Below are positions 1-6,313 of a stretch of DNA of 16,433 nt, piece after piece (positions within the stretch are counted from its first letter, which is position 1; every line of letters begins with the position of its first letter). Position numbers and translations under genes: made by a program. The stretch comes from Bacteroidales bacterium (GTDB taxonomy: Bacteria > Bacteroidota > Bacteroidia > Bacteroidales > UBA12077): contig DAOVYZ010000014.1 of the NCBI GenBank assembly GCA_030635365.1, positions 1 through 16,433 on the forward strand, in the 5' to 3' direction. Below the pieces are notes generated by a model. The model saw only the letters and a list, made by a program, of their open reading frames with translations. It was not told where the DNA came from and searched no databases.

Positions 1-601
1 ACAGAAAATCAATATTTTCAATTATATCATTTTCTTTTAAATTGTTTTGAACTGTAGTAGGAAGTCTATAATATCGATGAATTTTTAGAGAATTATTTTG
101 AAATTCTAAATAGTTCCCAGCAGTTAATCTTTTTATTTCTTCAATAAGGGAAAAGTCCTCTAACATATATCCATAAGTTAACAGATAATATGCTCCGTTT
201 TTATCAAGATTTAATTTTAAGTTACATGAATTAAAGTGCTGAATAATTGATTTGTATGAACTTGAAATAATAATTCCTTCGGGTGTTTTCGCATAAAAAA
301 TTTTTTGATCACCTGTTGGATTTGTAAAAGAAATAAGGGTACTCGTATCTTTAATATAAAGAATTCCAGAGAAGCTACCAATGAAAAATTTGAAAAAAGA
401 GTTTCCAAATGAATCAATTAGATATAATATTGTTTTTTCCCAATTTCCTTTCCCATATTTATTAATTAAATCGGTATTATTTAAAATGACCCCTTTTAAA
501 ATTATTTGATACTTATTATTCTCAAAAATTATTTCATCGTTAAAAAATTTACCTTTCGTAAATTCACATTCTAATTTCTCGGTTGTGTATTTTATAAACA
601 T
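1..601 (-). CDS. Asparagine-synthase-like protein, N-terminal part (cut by window edge)
   Basis: An open frame runs from ATG at 601 to the left edge without a stop (200 residues seen). The pattern follows the class II glutaminase half of asparagine synthases: a GDQKIFYA segment near residues 97-104 stands where the family has DRFGIKPLYY, followed by an IIISSSYKSII strand and then a GYMLEDFSLIEEIKRLTAG stretch near 144-162 and a YYRLP end of domain. The usual second-residue Cys that attacks glutamine is absent (the protein begins MFIKY), so glutamine hydrolysis by this domain is unlikely. The ATP-binding synthase domain would lie beyond the window. Such proteins are common in Bacteroidota polysaccharide loci, where they may amidate a sugar acid; that role is inference. 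It is divergent from the wecF-like gene, with 139 bases between. Confidence 0.72.
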   Translation of the reverse strand, partial: MFIKYTTEKLECEFTKGKFFNDEIIFENNKYQIILKGVILNNTDLINKYGKGNWEKTILYLIDSFGNSFFKFFIGSFSGILYIKDTSTLISFTNPTGDQKIFYAKTPEGIIISSSYKSIIQHFNSCNLKLNLDKNGAYYLLTYGYMLEDFSLIEEIKRLTAGNYLEFQNNSLKIHRYYRLPTTVQNNLKENDIIENIDFL

Positions 602-637
602 TTTTCTTTTACTCAATATATTAATGTTCAAAAGATA

Positions 638-645
638 CAAATATA
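638..645 (-). promoter_or_regulatory. Candidate -7 element for the asparagine-synthase-like gene
   Basis: Read on the minus strand this is TATATTTG, a full match to the Bacteroidota -7 consensus TAnnTTTG. It lies 37 bases upstream of the ATG, giving a 5' leader of roughly 30 bases. No good TTTG -33 element is visible at the normal spacing, and in AT-rich DNA such octamers arise by chance. Confidence 0.4.
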
Positions 646-658
646 CTGAATTGTTAAT

Positions 659-666
659 TATTTTTG
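659..666 (+). promoter_or_regulatory. Candidate -7 element for the wecF-wecD-like genes
   Basis: TATTTTTG matches TAnnTTTG and lies about 75 bases ahead of the wecF-like ATG. It sits 13 bases from the divergent minus-strand candidate at 638-645. No clear -33 element is seen. Confidence 0.35.
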
Positions 667-740
667 TATCATGGTTTGATATATTACATTAATGATAATA
701 ATTTTATTATTAATATAGTTTATATGTTAATTTGTCGTAA

Positions 741-1247
741 ATGAATAATCTACACATAATTAAACAAGGTCGATATACACAAGGGTTTATCAGATTAATT
801 GAAACGCATTTTGATGTTAGTACACATTTTATATTAATACTTTCTAACAATGACTCTGTCAATAATTATTCTGAATCGAGTTTTTTTAAAGTAATCAAAG
901 GGAGTCATCTGAGTCTTTACAAACAATGTATTAAATATTCAAATATTTACATTCATGGATTAACTTCTCATCGTTTAACTCGACTTCTGTTTTTTTTTCC
1001 ATTTTTAGCAAAAAAATGTAGTTGGGTAATTTGGGGTGGAGACTTATACGCAGTTTATAACAAAAAAAGTTTAAGTTTGGTTATTCAAAAGCATTTAAAA
1101 AAGAGAGTGGTAAGACTTTTTAAAAGTGCAATCTCATATATCCCAGGTGATTTTGAAGAATTAATGAAGAAATATAGTTTTAATGGTAAATTGCATCATT
1201 GTTTCTTTTACCCTTACAATTTTAATTTTGAAACTTTAGATTCGTAA
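741..1247 (+). CDS. wecF: WecF-like TDP-Fuc4NAc transferase, N-terminal half (interrupted)
   Basis: The 168 residues resemble the N-terminal half of glycosyltransferase family 56 (4-alpha-L-fucosyltransferase / TDP-N-acetylfucosamine:lipid II N-acetylfucosaminyltransferase). Useful markers are the FIRLIETHF start region, the IYIHGL strand near residues 69-74 and the WGGDLY motif at about 98-103, typical of this family. The frame ends at TAA (1245-1247), but the same frame is open on both sides of that codon, and the rest of the enzyme follows at 1248-1790. Together the two parts make about 349 codons, close to the normal family length. The enzyme would move Fuc4NAc from TDP-Fuc4NAc to a lipid-linked oligosaccharide at the inner membrane. 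The start is fixed by a TAA directly before the ATG. Probably a nonsense-disrupted gene, or a base-call error. Confidence 0.75.
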   Translation: MNNLHIIKQGRYTQGFIRLIETHFDVSTHFILILSNNDSVNNYSESSFFKVIKGSHLSLYKQCIKYSNIYIHGLTSHRLTRLLFFFPFLAKKCSWVIWGGDLYAVYNKKSLSLVIQKHLKKRVVRLFKSAISYIPGDFEELMKKYSFNGKLHHCFFYPYNFNFETLDS

Positions 1248-1271
1248 TTTCTAAAGGTTAACACAGAGCAA

Positions 1272-1790
1272 TTGAAAATAATGGTAGGCAATTCAGCTAC
1301 CCTTACAAATCAGCATTTAAAAATATTTAGAAAGATAAAATCCTTGAAATTAAAGAATGTTAAGATTTATTGTCCATTATCATATGGAGATTGTACTTAT
1401 AGAGATAAAGTAATAAAAAATGGAAATTTTTTATTTGGAAATTTTTTTGTTCCGTTAGTTGATATAATGTCGATAGAAGCATATTATTCCTTTCTTGAGA
1501 GTATCGACGTTGCAATTTTCGATACAGAGAGACAACAAGCAATGGGGAATATTTTGGAGTTATTGTTTTTAGGAAAGAAGATTTTTTTAAATAAGGAGTC
1601 GACATCATTTGATTTCTTAAGGTCAATTAAAATTAAAGTGAATAGTACTAATGAAATAGATGAGAGTATTCTGTTCTCTCTAGAAAAGTTTGATATCGAA
1701 AAGAATAAAAACATTATATTGAATGAGTTTTCAATTGAAAAATCTATAGATGATTGGAAATTAATATTTGAAAAAAACAATCAGATATAA
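1272..1790 (+). pseudogene. wecF: WecF-like TDP-Fuc4NAc transferase, C-terminal half
   Basis: This continues the preceding frame exactly: both parts share one frame and only the TAA at 1245-1247 separates them. The text carries the C-terminal landmarks of family 56: VGNSATLTNQHL, IYCPLSYGD, a LFGNFF segment, VAIFDTERQQAMGNI and LFLGKKIFLNKE. In WecF proteins this half holds the nucleotide-sugar binding fold. The frame can start at TTG 1272 or ATG 1281, but neither is a natural gene start, because the upstream codons 1248-1271 also read as protein. If made separately it would be half an enzyme. It is followed after 123 bases by the WecD-like gene, which supports a Fuc4NAc pathway role. Confidence 0.7.
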
Positions 1791-1804
1791 TACTATTATA
1801 AAAT

Positions 1805-1894
1805 ATGAATGGATGGTTTTTATTTAAAATATTGATTGGTAATGCTGTATTGATTGGCTTAATATCTCATATGGTGATTCTATTTTTCAAATAA
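1805..1894 (+). CDS. Possible 29-residue membrane peptide
   Basis: A short frame from ATG 1805 to TAA 1892-1894 lies between the wecF-like and wecD-like genes. It encodes a mostly hydrophobic peptide with a lysine near residue 8, a membrane-length stretch ILIGNAVLIGLISHMVILFF and a terminal Lys. A stop codon sits directly upstream in the same frame, so it is not an obvious continuation of a longer gene. It could be a real small membrane protein, the leftover C-terminus of a lost flippase or polymerase, or chance in AT-rich DNA. I do not recognise a family. Confidence 0.2.
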   Translation: MNGWFLFKILIGNAVLIGLISHMVILFFK

Positions 1895-1913
1895 TATTAA
1901 AATTTTAAAATAT

Positions 1914-2660
1914 ATGAAAAGTGACTATATAGAAATATTGGATTGGGATACAAACTTTTTTGGTTTTAAAGTTGCAAAGCTAAATCTAGAGATTAGTAAA
2001 AGTACTAATTTAAAGGAGATAATATTTCAATTGGATAAAAAACATGTAAGGTTAGCCTATTATTCATCACTTAAAAGGTTTCCTGAACAGTTTAATTTAA
2101 TTTCACACGTCGATATTAAATTAGTGGATAAAAAAGTAACATATATGAAAAAGGAGATAATGAAATCCGATTATCATGATTCTATAACAATATATGATAA
2201 AGACTATCCAGAGAGTAATATGTTAAATATTGCTATTCAAAGTGGAGAATATTCTCGATTTAATATTGATAAGGAAATAGGAAAGGATAAGTATGAGGAA
2301 TTGTATAAACTTTGGCTTATTAATTCCGTAAAAAAAGAGATAGCAAAGGAGGTTCTTGTTTTTTCTGATAATGGAGAAATACGAGGATTAGTAACATTAG
2401 GAGAGAAAAAGGGAAATGCCGATATTGGAATAATTGCTGTTGAATCAACAAACAGAGGGAAAGGGATAGGTAAATCTCTGATGTATGCTGCAGAAACATG
2501 GTTTGTTGATAATGGATATAGTTCTATCCAAGTAGTAACACAAGAAGATAACTTATCTGCATGCAACCTTTATAGAAGTTGTGGATATGAGTTAGAAAAA
2601 GTAGAATATTTTTATCATTTTTGGATTAATTCGTCAAAAGATCGCTATAGTAATATGTAA
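1914..2660 (+). CDS. wecD: WecD-like TDP-fucosamine N-acetyltransferase (GNAT)
   Basis: The product (248 residues) starts with a short domain containing LDWDTNFFGFKVAKL, the hallmark opening of WecD/RffC proteins, and ends with a GNAT domain. The acetyl-CoA binding loop is RGKGIG at residues 181-186, followed by VVTQEDNLSACNLYRSCGY (about 207-225) and a YHFW close to the end, all matching the WecD pattern. The enzyme would acetylate the 4-amino group of TDP-4-amino-4,6-dideoxygalactose to give TDP-Fuc4NAc. The E. coli enzyme is about 224 residues, so this version is slightly longer. The neighbouring wecF-like and wecE-like genes support the specific assignment over a generic GNAT. Confidence 0.82.
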   Translation: MKSDYIEILDWDTNFFGFKVAKLNLEISKSTNLKEIIFQLDKKHVRLAYYSSLKRFPEQFNLISHVDIKLVDKKVTYMKKEIMKSDYHDSITIYDKDYPESNMLNIAIQSGEYSRFNIDKEIGKDKYEELYKLWLINSVKKEIAKEVLVFSDNGEIRGLVTLGEKKGNADIGIIAVESTNRGKGIGKSLMYAAETWFVDNGYSSIQVVTQEDNLSACNLYRSCGYELEKVEYFYHFWINSSKDRYSNM

Positions 2661-2682
2661 GATATTATCATGCACATAATTA

Positions 2683-2912
2683 GGGTTTGTTGAAAAACAC
2701 AAAACAAGCTAATATTCAAATACTTAATACCTATAATTAAACTATAAGTGCAAGGTTTATTGTGGTTTTTATTTAAAAACCTTGCATTTTTCACTTAATT
2801 AATATTTTGTTAGCCCATACCATCTACTTCATTGCTGCGGCTCGCAGTATATCTATACAGCTTTACCTTGCGGCTTTGTATATGGCATGTTATGGACTTT
2901 ATCAGCAAACCC
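2683..2912. mobile_element. MITE-like element or decayed IS with terminal inverted repeats
   Basis: The left end GGGTTTGTTGA (2683-2693) and right end TCAGCAAACCC (2902-2912) are inverted copies with 10 of 11 bases matching. Each is bordered outside by TAATTA (2677-2682 and 2913-2918). Because TAATTA is its own reverse complement, it may be a 6-bp target duplication or part of longer inverted repeats. The 230-bp interior encodes no recognisable transposase and contains a long hairpin at 2749-2786 and a small GC-rich hairpin (CTGCG-GCT-CGCAG) near 2835. The right half is noticeably richer in GC than its surroundings. The size, ends and lack of coding fit a MITE or an internally deleted IS; I cannot name the family. 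Confidence 0.5.
2749..2797 (+). terminator. Long hairpin with T-run after the WecD-like gene
   Basis: TGCAAGGTTT (2749-2758) pairs perfectly with AAACCTTGCA (2777-2786) around an 18-base loop and is followed by TTTTTC. The outer AAGTG (2746-2750) and CACTT (2792-2796) could close a further stem across the T-run. It lies 88 bases past the wecD-like stop, between convergent genes, so it could end the plus-strand transcript. It also lies inside the MITE-like element, so it may belong to that element instead. Confidence 0.4.
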
Positions 2913-3065
2913 TAATTAATAGGAAGTCATTAAAGGATATAATAATTTTAACGTATTATATTCCTATTCAGGTAAATGTTTTTGAATATTAATTATAATA
3001 ATGAGAGAATTCACCGAAATTCAATTTCTTTTTTTAGAATTAAAGAAATCAGTGAGTTTTAATGG

Positions 3066-4199
3066 TTATTTATAATTTTTAAAATATTTGTATATTTCAT
3101 AACAAATATTTGTAATATCATTAATAGTCAAGCCGATATAAAAAGGTAGTCTAATAAGATTATTTGCATAATATTCACTATTTTTAAGTATTCGACTGTC
3201 ATGTTTTGACTTGTAAAAACTACTTTTATGTAAAGGTAGATAGTGAAAGACAGAGTATATACCTTTTGATTTTAAATAGTTGATCAAATCATCTCTTTTA
3301 GTTGAATCTTTGCATACGAAATAAAACATATGATAGTTATTTGTTGCATATAGAGGTGTTGCTGGAAGATTTATAAAGCCTTCGTTCATTAAATTGATTA
3401 GATTTTTATAATATGTTTCCCAAATTATTTTTCTTGAAGCTTGTATTTGATCCAGTTTATCTAGCTGTGCACTAAGGAATGCAGCTATTAGGTCTGAGGG
3501 AAGAAAAGATGATCCAATATCTACCCATCCATATTTATTTACTTCACCACGAAAAAATTCCGCTCGATTTGTTCCTTTTTCCCATATAATTTCTGAACGA
3601 TTGATAAACTGGGTTTCATTAATTGCTAATAATCCACCCTCTCCACTTTGAATATTTTTTGTTTCATGGAAACTAAAACATCCTAAATGACCAATACCCC
3701 CTAAGGGTTTTTTTTTGTAATAACTATCAATTGCTTGTGCTGCATCTTCAATAACAAATAAGTTATATTTTTTAGCAATTGACATAATTTTATCCATATC
3801 ACATGCAATTCCGGCGTAATGAACGACAACAATTGCTTTTGTATTCGGTGTAATTAGTTCTTCTATTTTCTCTTCATCCATCCCTGGGTGATCTGAACGA
3901 CTATCAACAAACCTCACTCTTGCTCCCTGACGAATATATGCAAGCGCACTGCTTACAAAAGTATATGATGGCACAATAACTTCATCTCCAGGTTTTATAT
4001 CAAATAACATTGCACTCATTTCAAGTGCATCAGTGCATGATGTTGTAAGCAGTACCTTTAAAAAGTTATATTTTTTTTCAAAAAATTGGTGACACATCTT
4101 TGTAAAATCTCCATTTCCTGAAATATGGCCGTTTCTAACAGCTTGTTTTATATTATCTATTTCTTGTCCTGTAAGAAAAGGCCTGTTAAATCTTATCAT
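3066..4199 (-). CDS. wecE: WecE-type TDP-4-oxo-6-deoxyglucose aminotransferase
   Basis: This 377-residue protein belongs to the DegT/DnrJ/EryC1/StrS group of PLP-dependent sugar aminotransferases. The PLP lysine is K181 in GCFSFHETKN, preceded by EDAAQ at 151-155 whose Asp contacts the cofactor ring. The segments VLLTTSCTDALEM, GDEVIVPSYTFVS, VVHYAGIACDMD and WEKGTNRAEFFRGEV read like E. coli WecE (RffA) almost throughout, so I favour that function over other family members. The product would be TDP-4-amino-4,6-dideoxygalactose, the substrate of the WecD-like enzyme encoded on the opposite strand. It lies 25 bases downstream of the methyltransferase gene, likely in one transcript. The length is normal for the family. 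Confidence 0.9.
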   Translation of the reverse strand: MIRFNRPFLTGQEIDNIKQAVRNGHISGNGDFTKMCHQFFEKKYNFLKVLLTTSCTDALEMSAMLFDIKPGDEVIVPSYTFVSSALAYIRQGARVRFVDSRSDHPGMDEEKIEELITPNTKAIVVVHYAGIACDMDKIMSIAKKYNLFVIEDAAQAIDSYYKKKPLGGIGHLGCFSFHETKNIQSGEGGLLAINETQFINRSEIIWEKGTNRAEFFRGEVNKYGWVDIGSSFLPSDLIAAFLSAQLDKLDQIQASRKIIWETYYKNLINLMNEGFINLPATPLYATNNYHMFYFVCKDSTKRDDLINYLKSKGIYSVFHYLPLHKSSFYKSKHDSRILKNSEYYANNLIRLPFYIGLTINDITNICYEIYKYFKNYK

Positions 4200-4224
4200 T
4201 TTATAAAAGTAATCTGTTTAAAAG

Positions 4225-4890
4225 TTATAACTTTTCAAGTACGGCCAAATAATTCCATGTCCATCGACTCTTCCCTTTTTTATTTCTGTCAATAAATTCT
4301 AAACCTATACATAGATATTTGAATATTAATAAAAAGGGATATAATATGATGTATAATATTAGTGATTTATGGCCAATAAAAATTGATAAAAAACTAAAGA
4401 ATGTGATAAAGAATCCAGACACTGGAGCAATTTGAATTACCTTAAATCCAGTTTTATTCGCTATATACTCAATGGTATAGGGTGTGTATCTGTAAAAATC
4501 TCTTGGTTCTTCATGCATGGGATATAGAAAAGGCCACGAAAGAATAACTTTCCCCCCTTTTCTAATTATCCTATACATTTCGTTGAATGCTTCGTTAGGT
4601 TCTTCTAAATGTTCTATAACTTGTGAGATTAATATTGTATCGAAACTTTCATTGTCCACAGGAATATTATATGCGGAGGAAATAATATCTGCACAATTAA
4701 TATCATGCGGTGTTTCTTGATGATCAACTCCTACATAATTAGATATTCTCCCTTTTAATAAATCATAAAATGGTCTTTCCCCACAGCCAATATCTATCAA
4801 ACTGCCTCTGGCATATTGTCTAAGGATTCTTTTCATTGGTCTTAAACTATATTTCTTAACAAGGGAATTGTGTAAATAGATAAAGCTCAT
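4225..4890 (-). CDS. Class I SAM-dependent methyltransferase with hydrophobic C-terminal insert
   Basis: A 221-residue Methyltransf_11-type protein. Motif I is LIDIGCGER at 31-39, the acidic end of strand 2 is VGVD at 53-56 and the later signature SQVIEHLEEP lies at 89-98, followed by RIIRKGGKVILSWP. Between the last helices and the final strand (NYLAVLEK near 213-220) there are two strongly hydrophobic stretches, about 158-172 and 177-197, which may hold the enzyme at the membrane. The acceptor is unknown. Its location directly upstream of wecE and close to two glycosyltransferases suggests methylation of a sugar or lipid-linked glycan, which is inference. A -7 promoter match lies 37 bases upstream. 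Confidence 0.8.
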   Translation of the reverse strand: MSFIYLHNSLVKKYSLRPMKRILRQYARGSLIDIGCGERPFYDLLKGRISNYVGVDHQETPHDINCADIISSAYNIPVDNESFDTILISQVIEHLEEPNEAFNEMYRIIRKGGKVILSWPFLYPMHEEPRDFYRYTPYTIEYIANKTGFKVIQIAPVSGFFITFFSFLSIFIGHKSLILYIILYPFLLIFKYLCIGLEFIDRNKKGKSRWTWNYLAVLEKL

Positions 4891-4926
4891 TCGTCATATT
4901 ATGTAGTTAGCATTTTATTAATTCAG

Positions 4927-4934
4927 CAAATATA
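4927..4934 (-). promoter_or_regulatory. Candidate promoter for the methyltransferase-wecE pair
   Basis: On the minus strand the octamer is TATATTTG, a full match to TAnnTTTG. A TTTA lies 20 bases upstream where a TTTG -33 element would be expected (one mismatch). The inferred start site leaves a leader of roughly 30 bases. Confidence 0.45.
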
Positions 4935-5022
4935 TCTTATTTGATAATTATTTGTAAATTTTTAGTGCTTGTTATATGAATTAATTGAATAAGAATGATT
5001 ATGCATTTAAATATTTTTTGAT

Positions 5023-6186
5023 TTATTCAACAAGATTATAAATGTTGATTAGTTTTTTCTCATCGTAAGACCAATTATATTTTTCAGAAAACCATTTTAT
5101 TCCATTTTTTCCATAACTATCTCTCAAAGTTGAATTCTGATATAATTTTAAAATACATTCAGCCAGGGACTCTTCATTGTCCTGGTAAATTAAACCGGTT
5201 TCCGTTTCATTTATAATTCGAGCAATAGGTTTACAATTAGACGAAATTATTGGTTTTTCATTATACATATATTCGAAAATTTTATTTGGGATCGTCGAAT
5301 TTGTATGAATAGTAACATGATGGGGTATGATCGCAATTTGTGAATGCGATAATGCATTAAACATTTCTTTAAAAGGCATATAGCCCGTAAATTCAATTTC
5401 CTTTTCTACATTTAAAGTTCTTGCAAGCTCTATTAGTTGATCCTTATAACTACCATCTCCAACAATCTGGAATACAAAATCCGGAATCTTATCTTTTACC
5501 AGGGGGATAGCCTTAATAACATCCTGTAAACCTCTATGATAAGTTATGCCGCCTGCGTAAAATAATATAAATTTTTTTGATTTTGATTTTTGTTTAGGAA
5601 TAAGGCCTATTTCAGTTGTATTTGATACAACATGTACTTTTTGATTATTAACTTTAAGATTTATTATTCTTTCTCTTGCTTCTTCTATAACGGTAATAAT
5701 ATGATCAGCTTGAAATACTGACTTTTTTTCGTAAGCATTCCATTTCCTATTGGATGAAAGTAACTTGCCTAAAAGTGTGTTTGCATGTGTTGAAATTCTT
5801 AAGTATGCAGACCAATTTTCGTGTAAATCCAAAATGAATGGTATATTAAGTTTTTTCTTAAAAATAGCACCGATTTTGGCAAGAGGTAAATCATGAATGT
5901 GGATCGCATCAATTTTCTCTATTTTTGTAATTGCTGAAATAAATTTTTTCCAGAAGTTAAAATAAAAAGGGAATTTTAGGATTCCTACGCTTGATTTATA
6001 GATGAAAGTTGATATAGATTTTCTGTATATTATGAGGTCTTCTTTCTTTTCGAAGGAAGGATTCCCCAATTTATAATCATAACATGCAAGGATAATTTTG
6101 TGGCCTTCTTTTATTAGACTTTTGATTTCCTTTTCAACTCTTATATCCGGCGGGAAATTATGATCGAGTACCATTAATATTTTCAT
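5023..6186 (-). CDS. GT4-family glycosyltransferase
   Basis: The 387-residue product is a GT-B fold glycosyltransferase of family 4. The N-terminal domain starts MKILMVLDHNFPPDIRVEKEI, followed by an IHIHDLP strand, LDLHENW and ITVIEEARERI. The C-terminal nucleotide-sugar domain has FYAGGITYHRGLQDVI, FQIVGDGSYKDQL, IEFTGYMPFKEM and PNKIFEYMYNEKPIISS. The first Glu of the classic EX7E motif is replaced by Ser, as in many GT4 proteins with the PNKxFEYM form. Sugar and acceptor cannot be read from the sequence; assembly of the local surface glycan is inferred from its neighbours. It is transcribed divergently from the YfhO-family gene and separated from the methyltransferase gene by 132 bases that contain a separate promoter candidate. 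Confidence 0.88.
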   Translation of the reverse strand: MKILMVLDHNFPPDIRVEKEIKSLIKEGHKIILACYDYKLGNPSFEKKEDLIIYRKSISTFIYKSSVGILKFPFYFNFWKKFISAITKIEKIDAIHIHDLPLAKIGAIFKKKLNIPFILDLHENWSAYLRISTHANTLLGKLLSSNRKWNAYEKKSVFQADHIITVIEEARERIINLKVNNQKVHVVSNTTEIGLIPKQKSKSKKFILFYAGGITYHRGLQDVIKAIPLVKDKIPDFVFQIVGDGSYKDQLIELARTLNVEKEIEFTGYMPFKEMFNALSHSQIAIIPHHVTIHTNSTIPNKIFEYMYNEKPIISSNCKPIARIINETETGLIYQDNEESLAECILKLYQNSTLRDSYGKNGIKWFSEKYNWSYDEKKLINIYNLVE

Positions 6187-6207
6187 TTCATTCAGATTTT
6201 ATCATCT

Positions 6208-6215
6208 CAAAAATA
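6208..6215 (-). promoter_or_regulatory. Candidate -7 element for the GT4 gene
   Basis: TATTTTTG on the minus strand matches TAnnTTTG, 22 bases ahead of the ATG. The leader would be short and no -33 TTTG is visible at the right spacing, so support is limited. Confidence 0.3.
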
Positions 6216-6313
6216 CTAAGAAAAAAGGATGTTTTGATTCATATTAAATTAATTTAAGGAATCTACAATATTTGTGTTATTTTTAAAGTTTAAATTATTA
6301 CAATTATCATTAA

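Larger units (their letters stand above)
2661..3065. other. Gene-free spacer between convergent wecD-like and wecE-like genes
   Basis: This 405-base stretch holds the MITE-like element (2683-2912) and its hairpin. To the right of the element I see only AT-rich DNA with a weak stem at 3016-3028 (five pairs, three-base loop) followed by seven T, perhaps a minor terminator. The only sizeable frame (2807-2992) starts with TTG, crosses the right end of the element and resembles no protein I know. Confidence 0.6.

Noticed and set aside
1245..1247. Reassigned stop codon (alternative genetic code) as the reason for the split wecF
   Set aside because: TAA ends many clear genes here, such as ftsX, uppP, truB and rpsB, so the standard code applies.
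2807..2992. A 61-codon frame across the right end of the MITE-like element
   Set aside because: TTG start, no protein similarity recognised, and it crosses the element's inverted repeat; more likely chance.
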